Below are positions 46,584 to 53,841 of a stretch of DNA of 64,000 nt, piece by piece. The translations under genes and the position numbers were made by a program. The notes below the pieces were generated by a model. It did no database searches, was not told where the DNA came from, and worked only from the letters and a program-made list of their open reading frames with translations. This DNA comes from Microbacterium lacticum. Its GTDB lineage: Bacteria > Actinomycetota > Actinomycetes > Actinomycetales > Microbacteriaceae. Position 1 is the stretch's first letter; each line of letters opens with the position of its first letter. The stretch covers positions 806,001 to 870,000 of the forward strand of contig NZ_VFPS01000001.1 of the NCBI RefSeq assembly GCF_006716815.1. The letters are read 5' to 3'.

Positions 46584-46767
46584 TGACCCCAGCTCCCTGC
46601 GACCCAGCCCCCGGGTAGGCGCCTCGCATCCTGCGGTGGCTCGCCCCACGGCTCAATCCCCGGCAATGGTCTCAATGTGTGCGATCCGTTTTGAATCCAG
46701 AACGGACCGGGCCACCAGGATCAAGCACAGATCATCCCTCCCGCCCCTGCGCCAGGAAGGCCTCATC

Positions 46768-47082
46768 ATGACTCTCCGCGACGACCTCGAAACCGTCATC
46801 TCTTCTGACCCCGTAATGGCCGAAGACCGCATGGCGGGCATCATCAGTCTGGCGCGCGCGGTCGCCGACCAGGCCGACGCCCAGCTCAGCAACACGGGCG
46901 CACTCGAAAGCCGGATCATCGCCAGCTACGGCGGCATGCTCGCCCAGATCAACCGCACGATCCGCGATGACCGCGACCGGCGACGCCGTACCGAGGCGAA
47001 GACCGCGGGCAAGGCATCCCGCCTTTCGCTCATCCGACAGCAGGCCGCTGAGGCGACGAAGGTGCGGGAGGAGGCCTGGTGA
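46768..47082 (+). CDS. Unknown helical protein, orf104 of element 1
   Basis: A 104-residue protein, largely alpha-helical with a basic C-terminal half (RTIRDDRDRRRRTEAKTAGK). An AGGAAGG site precedes the ATG. The basic tail suggests nucleic-acid binding; terminase-small-subunit or head-completion roles are possible but not supported by a motif. It overlaps the next gene by four bases. Confidence 0.65.
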   Translation: MTLRDDLETVISSDPVMAEDRMAGIISLARAVADQADAQLSNTGALESRIIASYGGMLAQINRTIRDDRDRRRRTEAKTAGKASRLSLIRQQAAEATKVREEAW

Positions 47083-47291
47083 CCGGCCCCGCTCTGATCC
47101 GCTGTACCCGCTGCCGCCGCGAGCTACCCGAAGACGCCTACGGCAACCACGCTGGCCGCCGCGAAGGCAGAAACAACGAGTGCAAGGACTGCGCCCGCAC
47201 ACGTCGGCTGGCCTACCGCCACACCGACGTGGGCCGCGCCAAGCACAACGCCGCCAACAAGCGCGCTCGCGAACGCCGCTCAGCGGCCTGA
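47079..47291 (+). CDS. Small zinc-motif protein
   Basis: A 70-residue basic protein with two CxxC pairs: RCTRCRRELPEDAYG and ECKDCARTRRLAYR. The pattern resembles the zinc knuckle of small phage HNH/endonuclease VII-like proteins, but the catalytic His region is not obvious. It overlaps orf104 by four bases and is followed by a strong terminator. Confidence 0.7.
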   Translation: MTGPALIRCTRCRRELPEDAYGNHAGRREGRNNECKDCARTRRLAYRHTDVGRAKHNAANKRARERRSAA

Positions 47292-47298
47292 CTGACCA

Positions 47299-47341
47299 CC
47301 CCGTGGGGCTTGATATCGAGCCTGGCCCCACGGGGGTTTTT
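47299..47341 (+). terminator. Rho-independent terminator
   Basis: Arms CCCCGTGGGGC and GCCCCACGGGG (perfect 11 bp, 15-base loop) followed by GTTTTTCTTC. It is the clearest intrinsic terminator in the window and closes the rightward capsid-to-zinc-protein transcript. Confidence 0.85.
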
Positions 47342-47388
47342 CTTCGGCTCACTCCGCGCGCCCACGCGCCCCTTCGAAAGGAAACACC

Positions 47389-47565
47389 TTGTCCGCACTC
47401 GCCCACCTGCCCACCAGCATCAAGGCGCTGGAGACGCTTCTCCTGACTTCCCCGAACCCTGAGACCGCTGACCTCATCCGCGAACGCATCAACGAGCGTC
47501 GGATGCACAACCGGCGTAGCCGTGCGAAGCGTCAGGCCCGCCTTGACGAAGCGCGCGCTGAGTGA
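47389..47565 (+). CDS. Small protein, orf58 of element 1
   Basis: A 58-residue open frame from TTG 47389, preceded by an AAAGGAAA ribosome site seven bases away: SALAHLPTSIKALETLLLTS, then a basic tail (RRMHNRRSRAKRQARLDEAR). No family is recognised. It sits just beyond the terminator, convergent with the HNH gene. Confidence 0.55.
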   Translation: MSALAHLPTSIKALETLLLTSPNPETADLIRERINERRMHNRRSRAKRQARLDEARAE

Positions 47566-47573
47566 GCAAGCCT

Positions 47574-48140
47574 TCAGTCGCCGTACTTCGTCCGCAGCCA
47601 CTCGTAGACGGCTTTCTGGTCATCCAGACCAGCACGCCTCACCTGAGCCAGCAGCCAGATCGCTGACGGCTTCTCAGTCGTGACGTTCTTCGCGCCCTGA
47701 TTGCACGTCGAGCACAGGGCGCGAAGATTCGACAGCTCATCCTTGCCACCGTAGATCTTGTCCACGATGTGCCCGAGGTGCAGCCGCACCTTCCGGCCTG
47801 TGTCGGGGTCAATCTCACCCGCGGCCTTCCCGCACATCTGACAGGTGGAGCCGTCGCGGTCCAGGACCTCCGCGCGGAGCTTCTGCGAGATGCCCCGCAC
47901 GAACGCCGCATCTGGCTTCTCCGGCGGGTCTGCCATCAACATGTACTCACCAGGCTTCAGGTCCTGCGTGTCGTTGTTGGTGTAGATCAGCCAGCCCTCT
48001 TGCTCGCGCAACTCGCGAACGCGTCGAGCCCATTCACCGACTGGCGCAACAAGCTGCGCGAGCTCTTTACCCTTGACTACTTCACCCTGGTGCTCACGGA
48101 AGTATGCCCTGAGCTTCGCTTTTGCGCTCGTGCTTGCCAC
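47574..48140 (-). CDS. HNH restriction endonuclease with winged-helix N-terminus
   Basis: A 188-residue protein. Residues ~1-75 form a winged-helix-like DNA-binding region (GELAQLVAPVGEWARRVREL type). The C-terminal HNH domain is VLDRDGSTCQMCGKAAGEID, then LHLGHIVDKIYGGKDELSNL and ALCSTCNQ, with two CxxC pairs and the HIVDK...N...C core. It ends a C5 methyltransferase-HNH pair (10-bp gap), the arrangement of a type II restriction-modification system. The recognition site is unknown. Confidence 0.85.
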   Translation of the reverse strand: MASTSAKAKLRAYFREHQGEVVKGKELAQLVAPVGEWARRVRELREQEGWLIYTNNDTQDLKPGEYMLMADPPEKPDAAFVRGISQKLRAEVLDRDGSTCQMCGKAAGEIDPDTGRKVRLHLGHIVDKIYGGKDELSNLRALCSTCNQGAKNVTTEKPSAIWLLAQVRRAGLDDQKAVYEWLRTKYGD

Positions 48141-48150
48141 GCCCCCGAGT

Positions 48151-48858
48151 CTAGGCGGCGCGCTCAGACTCCCGCGCGACGCCGCGCAGCGACCCCTGCT
48201 TGACGGCGCGCATCAGGAAGCCGCCAAGGTACTCGGTGTAGGCGGGCGGGATCGACTCGTTGAGCTCTCGCTTGTTCATCCAGTCGATGCCGAGTGCATC
48301 CTTCGCGTTGGCGATCGAACTGTTGCCCCCGCCCGTCACCTGCACGAACGACTTGTTCTGATCCAGCTTCCCGTAGTGGGCCTTACGCTTGTCGTGCGTG
48401 AACACCAGCGGGTGCTTGCCGTGCTCCGGCGCATCAAGCTCAATGTTCGACTCGAACAAGCGGTGCCGGATCACCCGCAGACCGGGGAACATGGTCCCGC
48501 ACAGCACAGTCGGGTTGAGCAGCGGGGCACCTTCGACGTTCTCGATGATGTACGGCACACCCAGGCCGTCCAGCATCTCGCGCACGGGTTCGATCAGGCG
48601 CGGCCATGCATCGGCGTTCCCGTTTCGCTTTGCAAGGTCGGAGTACGACTGACACGGCGGCGATGCATGGATCGCGTCAAACGACGCCAAGAACTCAGGA
48701 TCGAGGGTCAGCGCATCGTGCTGAATGAACTCGAACGGGTAGCGCGGCTGAGGGTCGATATCGACGCCGACAACCTCGAACCCCGCGCGGTGATAGCCCA
48801 TTCCGGCCCCGCCGGCGCAGCTGAACAGGTCTAGGAGGCGGGGCTTCTGGGAAGGCAT
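48151..48858 (-). CDS. C5-cytosine DNA methyltransferase, short form
   Basis: A 235-residue methyltransferase, short for the family. Motif I is LLDLFSCAGGAGMGY, motif IV has Cys69 in IHASPPCQSYSDLAK and motif VI is YIIENVEGAPL. The target-recognition region is small, and the C-terminus has NKRELNESIPPAYTEYLG (motif X-like). It presumably protects DNA from the adjacent HNH nuclease. Confidence 0.9.
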   Translation of the reverse strand: MPSQKPRLLDLFSCAGGAGMGYHRAGFEVVGVDIDPQPRYPFEFIQHDALTLDPEFLASFDAIHASPPCQSYSDLAKRNGNADAWPRLIEPVREMLDGLGVPYIIENVEGAPLLNPTVLCGTMFPGLRVIRHRLFESNIELDAPEHGKHPLVFTHDKRKAHYGKLDQNKSFVQVTGGGNSSIANAKDALGIDWMNKRELNESIPPAYTEYLGGFLMRAVKQGSLRGVARESERAA

Positions 48859-49090
48859 GCCGTCACATTACCGAAGGGTCCCGACGTTGCTGGACAGAAC
48901 GCGCCGACCCCGGGCGGAACCCTAGGAACTCTGTTCTCCAGTCGTCCTGTGAGCTCTCCGATCACCCTAGGTAGCCGAGGGCACTCCCCCTCAAAACGGA
49001 GTGACCCACGGAGCCCAGAACGACGATGAGAACGCCTCAACGACAGAGACCCCTGAGGAAACCTCCCCAGGGGCCTTCTCCCACCGCGAC

Positions 49091-49339
49091 TCATGCGGTC
49101 TTCTGGGCAGCTTCGTACATCGCAAGCGCCGCGGTGATCTTCGCCTTGCGCTTCTCGTTCGACGCCTTGCTCTGCGCGGCGCGCACGGCCTTGGCGTGGG
49201 CTCGCTTGATCCCTCGCGCCTGGTCAATCAGCTCGTCGACCCGGGCGAGGGTGTGCATCAGGTCCTCGCCGCTCTGGTCCATGCTCTCCGCAAGAATCGC
49301 GTCGAGGGCCTTGCTGGTGGTGGTGAAGTTCTTGTCCAT
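49091..49339 (-). CDS. Unknown helical protein, orf82 of element 1
   Basis: An 82-residue, lysine- and alanine-rich helical protein (KRAHAKAVRAAQSKASNEKR) preceded by a GGAGGA site. It is the last gene before attR and reads inward. A TAATCT at the attR arm (minus strand, 49454-49449) may drive it from ~110 bp upstream. A stem CCCCTG...CAGGGG at about 49,051-49,076 lies beyond its stop; nothing else is seen in 48,859-49,090. Confidence 0.65.
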   Translation of the reverse strand: MDKNFTTTSKALDAILAESMDQSGEDLMHTLARVDELIDQARGIKRAHAKAVRAAQSKASNEKRKAKITAALAMYEAAQKTA

Positions 49340-49447
49340 GATCTGTCCTCCGTGCTGGTGATTGGGTGTTGCTTGCTGTCATCGACATTGCCGCGACCTC
49401 GACCACCTCGGAGCGCCGGGCGCCTCACCCCAGCGGCACTCCCGGAC

Positions 49448-49485
49448 AGATTACTGCCGTAAGTCCGCACCTGCGGTCATCAGCG
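49448..49485. other. attR of element 1
   Basis: The element arm AGATTACTGCCGTAAGTC (49448-49465) meets the host pilin gene at core CCT (49470-49472). Together with the attL arm it rebuilds an attP with two 18-bp arms around a 10-bp centre (15 of 18 positions as inverted repeat). Confidence 0.8.
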
Positions 49486-49576
49486 TCACGAGAACCCAGC
49501 CGGGCACGTCGCCGCGGTCGTCGTCGATCGTGTTCGTGAGGGAGGCGCGGAGCCGTCCCCATACCGTGCGGATCAT
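49470..49576 (-). pseudogene. Pilin-like (Flp/DUF4244-type) gene, 5' half
   Basis: It starts MIRTVWGRLRASLTNTIDDD behind a GGAAGGAGG site and reads RGDVPGWVLVTLMTAG up to the core. Past the junction the frame runs into the element and stops at 49451 (ADLRQ). The other half lies at 40,422-40,509. The DDDRGDVPGWVLVTLMTAG pattern fits the short pilus proteins found between tadC and tadE in actinobacteria. Confidence 0.85.
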
Positions 49577-49602
49577 GTCCGCCTCCTTCCGACCGTCGCC
49601 GG

Positions 49603-49705
49603 TCATGAGATTCCGAGCTTGAGCATGACGATCCCCGGGAAGACGGCGAACAGCACCGACAGCGGGAGGATCAGGAAGACGAGCGGGAGGAGCGCGCCTG
49701 CTCGG
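49603..49705 (-). pseudogene. tadC-like gene, 3' end
   Basis: The frame ALLPLVFLILPLSVLFAVFP followed by GIVMLKLGIS matches the last TM helix and tail of type II/IV secretion F-domain (TadC) proteins. It ends just before the pilin-like gene, as in tad operons. Upstream of about 49,705 the sequence becomes integrase DNA of element 2, and the rest of tadC is not in the window. Confidence 0.75.
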
Positions 49706-51296
49706 ATGGCTTGCGGTCTGACACCTCCGCGGGCAAGAACATGGACGGGTCGAGCACCCCGTGAATGGTGATCGCCTGCGGTCGCCCGTCCACGATGTCC
49801 GACACGATCACGCGCACGTCGAGGAGTTCGACCACCTCGCGACGGATGGCGGCGCTGGCGTTCTCCAACCGACCACGGGCACGCTCCGCGAGCGCCGCCA
49901 CGTCAGTGATCCGCTGGGCCTGCTCGGCGCGGTTCGACCGCATCGCGGCCAGGCCATCCAGACGCTCCCGAAGCTCCGCGAGGTCGCCCCGGAGTCGCTC
50001 GACGGTCGCGCGGTGCTCCGCCGGGTCGTCCGCCATCAGGTACAGATCCTTCGCCCGCCCCATGGCGCGTTCAAGGGTGGCCTCCTGCTTGCGGAGCGCC
50101 GCGACCATCGGGGCCTCGTCGTTCAGGTCCGCGTCGTCGTCCAGTTCGAGCCACTGCCGCGCTAGCCGCTCCAGACGCTCAGGGTCCGCGAGCATCGCCG
50201 CGAGTTCGGCCCACACCGGCTCATCGATCGCCGGTCCCTTGATCTGCGTGCAGGAGCACCGGGGCTGTTCCTTCGAGCGGTAGCGCTTGCCCGCGCAGAT
50301 GTAGAACGGATTGGGTCGGCTCTTGGTCGTCACGCCGTCGTAATGCTTGTCGAACTCGCACTGCCCGAACAGCCGCCCGGTCAGCATCTGCCGCTGAGGA
50401 GCCGAGGGCGTCCACCCCGCGCGGCGGTTGACAGCGCGTTGGAGCGCCTGCCACTCCTGCCGCGTGAAAACCGGATTGCCGAGGACGACGCGCACCGTCT
50501 CGCCGTACTTCGGCGATCCGTCGCGGTTCATCTTCGTGACCTTGCGATGCGGGCGGTACGCGCCAGTCATCGCCGCGCCCCACTCCGTCTCGCCAGTCCA
50601 CAACGTCGGGTTCGTCGCGGTCTGCCTCACCGTCTGGTACTGCCATGTAGCGGCCTGGCGCGGGCGGAGCCCCATCAGGTTCAGTCGGTCCGCGACCTCG
50701 GCGGTGCTGAGGCGCTCCTTCACGAACAGCGAGTACATCGCGCGGAGCACCTCGCGTTCGCGCTCGTCGCGCACCGGGCGCGCCTCCCGCTTCAGCCCTT
50801 CGAGCTTCCAGCCGAACGGGGGCTTCGACCCTGCCCATCCCCCGGCGCGACCCTTGGCCCGCTGACCGGCGGCGGTGCGCGCGACGATGGTGTCGCGCTC
50901 CATCTCGGCGAAGCCCGCCATCATCGTGCGCATCATCTTGCCCTGCGGCGTGCTCATGTCGATCTGCTCTTTGACGAGCACCAAGTCGACGCCCATCTCG
51001 GACAGTCGGTCCGTCTCGCGGATGGCGTCCCCGGCTTTGCGGGCGAAGCGGTCGAGCTTTGACACGACCACGGCGTCGATCTTGCCGTCGCGGGCGTCCT
51101 GGAGCATCTGTCGCCATGCGGGGCGCGAGGCGTCCGTGCCCGACAGCCCCTCATCGACGTAGGTGCCGACGAGTTCCCAGCCGCGCATCTTGATCGTCGC
51201 CTCGCAGATTTCCTTCTGCTCGGGCAGTGATGTGTTGTCGACCTGCATGTCGGTGGACACTCGGGCGTAGTAGACGGCCCTGGTCTTCGTGCTCAT
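49671..51296 (-). CDS. Large serine recombinase (integrase of element 2)
   Basis: A 541-residue integrase. The catalytic Ser14 is in VYYARVSTDMQ, followed by DEGLSGTDASRPAWRQML and VVSKLDRFARKAGDAI. The recombinase domain has KPPFGWKLEG. The zinc-ribbon is weak (FGQCEFDK ... FYICAGKRYRSKEQPRCSCT), and a long coiled coil follows. The start at 51296 overlaps the HNH stop. The last ~10 residues (ARSSRSSS) are read from tadC-derived host DNA, so the stop is supplied by the insertion site. Confidence 0.93.
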   Translation of the reverse strand: MSTKTRAVYYARVSTDMQVDNTSLPEQKEICEATIKMRGWELVGTYVDEGLSGTDASRPAWRQMLQDARDGKIDAVVVSKLDRFARKAGDAIRETDRLSEMGVDLVLVKEQIDMSTPQGKMMRTMMAGFAEMERDTIVARTAAGQRAKGRAGGWAGSKPPFGWKLEGLKREARPVRDEREREVLRAMYSLFVKERLSTAEVADRLNLMGLRPRQAATWQYQTVRQTATNPTLWTGETEWGAAMTGAYRPHRKVTKMNRDGSPKYGETVRVVLGNPVFTRQEWQALQRAVNRRAGWTPSAPQRQMLTGRLFGQCEFDKHYDGVTTKSRPNPFYICAGKRYRSKEQPRCSCTQIKGPAIDEPVWAELAAMLADPERLERLARQWLELDDDADLNDEAPMVAALRKQEATLERAMGRAKDLYLMADDPAEHRATVERLRGDLAELRERLDGLAAMRSNRAEQAQRITDVAALAERARGRLENASAAIRREVVELLDVRVIVSDIVDGRPQAITIHGVLDPSMFLPAEVSDRKPSEQARSSRSSS

Positions 51297-51607
51297 CGGC
51301 TCGTCTCCTTCCATGCGAGGTTGTCGGCCCTGTTGTCGGCCTTGATGTCATTGAGGTGCTTCACGGTCGCGCCCTCGGTCGGCGGCTCGCCGTGGAACGC
51401 GCGAGCGACCAGTCGATGCACGGCGAGGGTCTTGCCGCCGCCGGGGCCATAGAGGCGCACGACGGCGCATCCGGTGCTCTGGTTGACGGGCGTCGTCAGG
51501 ACGTAGCCCGCGGGGCGTCCCTGGGTCGCACGCGCGTTGCGGATTCGCCCGAAGTCCGACACGTCGTAGAGCCCTTCGTATCCGGGGATCGGTCGCCATT
51601 CGGTCAT
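51293..51607 (-). CDS. NUMOD4/HNH homing-type endonuclease
   Basis: A 104-residue nuclease with an N-terminal NUMOD4 motif (EWRPIPGYEGLYDVSDFGRI) and an HNH_3 core (VHRLVARAFHGEPPTEGATV, then HLNDIKADNRADNLAW). It overlaps the neighbouring genes by four bases on each side, an unusually tight fit for a selfish nuclease and suggestive of a domesticated role. Confidence 0.88.
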   Translation of the reverse strand: MTEWRPIPGYEGLYDVSDFGRIRNARATQGRPAGYVLTTPVNQSTGCAVVRLYGPGGGKTLAVHRLVARAFHGEPPTEGATVKHLNDIKADNRADNLAWKETSR

Positions 51608-51855
51608 GCGAACACCTCCCATCGGTCCTCGCCCGCGATGAGCCCGAGGGTCTGCCCCGAGTCCCACAGAACGTGCACCGTGTCGGCGTCGTCCACGGCC
51701 ACGACTGTGCCCGTCGCGCCAGGTCGGAGGTCGGTGTGGGGGTCGGTTGTCTCCGCGAGCCGCACACGCTCGCCGACGCGCGCCACGGGGCCGATGGCCA
51801 CGCACGACTCGCCGGGATGCGGGTGGCCGGGCACGCACCCGATGTCGCCGGTCAT
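51604..51855 (-). CDS. DUF4314 protein
   Basis: An 83-residue protein with the DUF4314 pattern GERVRLAETTDPHTDLRPGA, then VHVLWDSGQTLGLIAGEDRW. Such SH3-like beta domains are frequent in actinophages and integrative elements; no function is established. Overlaps by four bases with the WhiB-like and HNH genes. Confidence 0.8.
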   Translation of the reverse strand: MTGDIGCVPGHPHPGESCVAIGPVARVGERVRLAETTDPHTDLRPGATGTVVAVDDADTVHVLWDSGQTLGLIAGEDRWEVFA

Positions 51856-52562
51856 GCGGCCACTTCCTCGGCGTCGGCCTTCGCCTCGGGTGCGGGCTTC
51901 GGGGCGGTCGCACGGGCGGCGGCGCGCTCGAACTTCGCGCGGAGGGCGTCGGACGGGAGCGACTTTGCGAGCTTTGCGATCCCGGCCTTCGTGAGGCTGT
52001 CGGCCACCACTACCGCGACGAGGTTCGAGATCATCTTGGCGTCATGCCCGGCGCAGAAGGTCGCGCGGGTGGCTCCGCCGCATCCGCAGAGGCAGGCGTT
52101 GAGGTTGGTGGCCTTGGCGTTCATTGGGGTATCCGATCTGAGTAGGGTTCCGGGGGCTCCTGCCCCCAATTCCCATTCAAATGTATGTAAATAATCGGGC
52201 ACAATATTCGGTCTGATCCGGCTTTTCCCGAGCCGTTGAAGCGCTCGCACCTGCGCCTTCTCGCGCTCAATCGACCGGCGGCGTTCTTCACTGCTCGGGC
52301 CGAAGAGCTTGCCGCCCCAAATGCCTGCGAGCGCCCCCGCCGTCTCGGCATATGCGCGGCATTGCGTCGCGAGCGGGCACGACCCGCACCGCTCGGCGGC
52401 GACATCTTGAAGCACGACATCTTCAGAGGTCCACGCCTCCGCGCCAGGACCGACACACGGAATCTCGATGCCGTCGTCCATTGAGGCACGCACGCGCTCG
52501 ATCAGCTCCGCGTAGGCAGTTGCAGGATCGTGCGGGCGGAGAGCCATAAGCGGGGCGGACAT
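51852..52562 (-). CDS. WhiB-like protein with C-terminal cysteine motif
   Basis: A 236-residue protein. The WhiB domain holds four cysteines (C36, C59, C62, C68) and GIWGG at 80-84, expected to bind a [4Fe-4S] cluster and contact sigma factor. Beyond it comes a second cluster, NACLCGCGGATRATFCAGHD, that may bind zinc, and a basic/Ala-rich tail. ATG 52562 follows a GGAGGT site; the GTG one codon earlier, or GTG 52682 overlapping the upstream stop, are alternatives. Confidence 0.85.
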   Translation of the reverse strand: MSAPLMALRPHDPATAYAELIERVRASMDDGIEIPCVGPGAEAWTSEDVVLQDVAAERCGSCPLATQCRAYAETAGALAGIWGGKLFGPSSEERRRSIEREKAQVRALQRLGKSRIRPNIVPDYLHTFEWELGAGAPGTLLRSDTPMNAKATNLNACLCGCGGATRATFCAGHDAKMISNLVAVVVADSLTKAGIAKLAKSLPSDALRAKFERAAARATAPKPAPEAKADAEEVAA

Positions 52563-52678
52563 CACGATTGGAAACCTCCGGGTCGAGGAAGAATCGCGAG
52601 TGGCGCGGCCCTCCCGCGCGGAGTCAACCAGCCGCAGACGCGCGCCGATCTGCTCCACGTCGAGAGGGCCGCGACGAA

Positions 52679-53062
52679 TCACGCGACGGCCTCCACGGCG
52701 TCATCGACCAGACCAGCGCGCCGGAACTGCTCGGCCCGGATCCAGTCGAGGATCACTTGGTGGTGCGACTCCTTGAGCCACAACATCCCGTTGACGTATT
52801 CGACGGGTCCGGCGATCCCGGCGACGCGCCCGAGGTCGTATAGCACCGACGCCGAGGCGTAGATGTCGGCGTGCTCGGTCGATGCTCCGTCAGCGGTCAT
52901 GCGGGCCTTCCGCATCGAGATGATCTCGGCGAGCGGGAGCGGCCCGCACACGAGCCATGCGGCGACCTCGGGGGCGCGCTTTGCGTCCTTCGTGTCGTCG
53001 ATGAGCCACTCCATGAGGCGGTCGTCGGTGTTGTCGATCAGGATTTGCATAGTGCTAGTCAT
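52679..53062 (-). CDS. Unknown phage-type protein (127 residues)
   Basis: An acidic, helical protein, MTSTMQILIDNTDDRLMEWL..., with the phrase AEIISMRKARMTADGASTEH. It is not recognised. It lies in the minus-strand early gene run between the zinc-motif genes and the WhiB-like gene. Confidence 0.65.
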   Translation of the reverse strand: MTSTMQILIDNTDDRLMEWLIDDTKDAKRAPEVAAWLVCGPLPLAEIISMRKARMTADGASTEHADIYASASVLYDLGRVAGIAGPVEYVNGMLWLKESHHQVILDWIRAEQFRRAGLVDDAVEAVA

Positions 53063-53149
53063 GATGGGTGCCCTCCTGGGCTGGTTACTTTGAATGGGTG
53101 TTGAAAGCAGGGTCGCGCGGCGGCGAGCGCCCCCGGCCAGCGCGCGCGA

Positions 53150-53410
53150 TCACCGCGTCACGCCGCATCTCGCGAGTGCGACCTTCGCGTCGATGTACGC
53201 CGACCACGCCACCGAAGCCGCCTCGCGGCGAACGCGACAGCGCTCCCCCCACTCGGCCAGCGGCAGGCACGCGAGCGGATGATCGCTATGCACGAGGTCC
53301 GGATGATGCGCCTCGACTCGGATCAGCGCATCACGCGCCGTCTTGTAATCCAGCCGCGCGCGCTGATACTCACGCTTTGCGACCTGACGTGCGATCTCGT
53401 TCTCGGTCAT
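53150..53410 (-). CDS. Unknown helical protein (86 residues)
   Basis: A basic helical protein, MTENEIARQVAKREYQRARL..., ending VALARCGVTR. Its ATG overlaps the stop of the zinc-motif gene by four bases. No family is recognised. Confidence 0.65.
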   Translation of the reverse strand: MTENEIARQVAKREYQRARLDYKTARDALIRVEAHHPDLVHSDHPLACLPLAEWGERCRVRREAASVAWSAYIDAKVALARCGVTR

Positions 53411-53841
53411 GGTGTTGTCTCCTCGGCGTTGTGGGTGGTTTCTCGCAGGGACGGTCGTCCCGGCGCTGGCTGTGCGGCCTCCGCGAATCGAAAGCGTCGG
53501 CGGGCCATCTCGCGGTGCGCATGACACAGGCCGTTCGCCGATGCGGTGCGCTTACAGGCGGCGACCCAGCAGATCGCCTCGGGCGACCTCACTGCCGGAG
53601 CGTTCACGACGGCATCGGGATGCTCGGCGACCCAGACCGCCATCGACCCCGACTCGCGGAGCGCACGCACCCGCAGGTTGTCGTAGTGCGTGTGGCAGAG
53701 CCCGAGTGAGAACGCGGTGCGCGAGCACGCCGTCACGATGCATCGCGGGTGAGGCCGGGCGACGACGGGCCACGTCCTCACGACCGCGACATGCGGCGCG
53801 AGCCACGACGGGACCGTGAACTTCGGAACCTTGGCGCTCAT
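53407..53841 (-). CDS. Protein with two tandem Cys3His motifs
   Basis: A 144-residue protein. The same pattern C-x4-C-x9-C-x2-H occurs twice: C34, C39, C49, H52 (CIVTACSRTAFSLGLCHTHY) and C91, C96, C106, H109 (CWVAACKRTASANGLCHAHR). This looks like an internal duplication of a zinc-binding unit, as in some phage DNA-binding proteins. It overlaps both neighbours. Confidence 0.75.
   Translation of the reverse strand: MSAKVPKFTVPSWLAPHVAVVRTWPVVARPHPRCIVTACSRTAFSLGLCHTHYDNLRVRALRESGSMAVWVAEHPDAVVNAPAVRSPEAICWVAACKRTASANGLCHAHREMARRRFRFAEAAQPAPGRPSLRETTHNAEETTP

Larger units (their letters stand above)
40507..49472. mobile_element. Element 1: 9-kb serine-integrase island, satellite-like
   Basis: Boundaries are set by the two halves of one interrupted host gene and by matching att arms. 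Gene order: integrase, repeat cluster, orf155, ATPase, orf94, HK97 capsid, structured non-coding region, three small genes, then a convergent HNH nuclease, C5 methyltransferase and orf82. No portal, terminase, protease, tail or lysis gene is present, so it cannot build a virion alone. The layout resembles a phage satellite that supplies its own capsid and takes the rest from a helper. Confidence 0.8.

Noticed and set aside
48859-49090. An additional gene between the C5 methyltransferase and orf82
   Set aside because: Frames here are short, lack ribosome sites and are antisense-like; only a terminator-type stem is visible.
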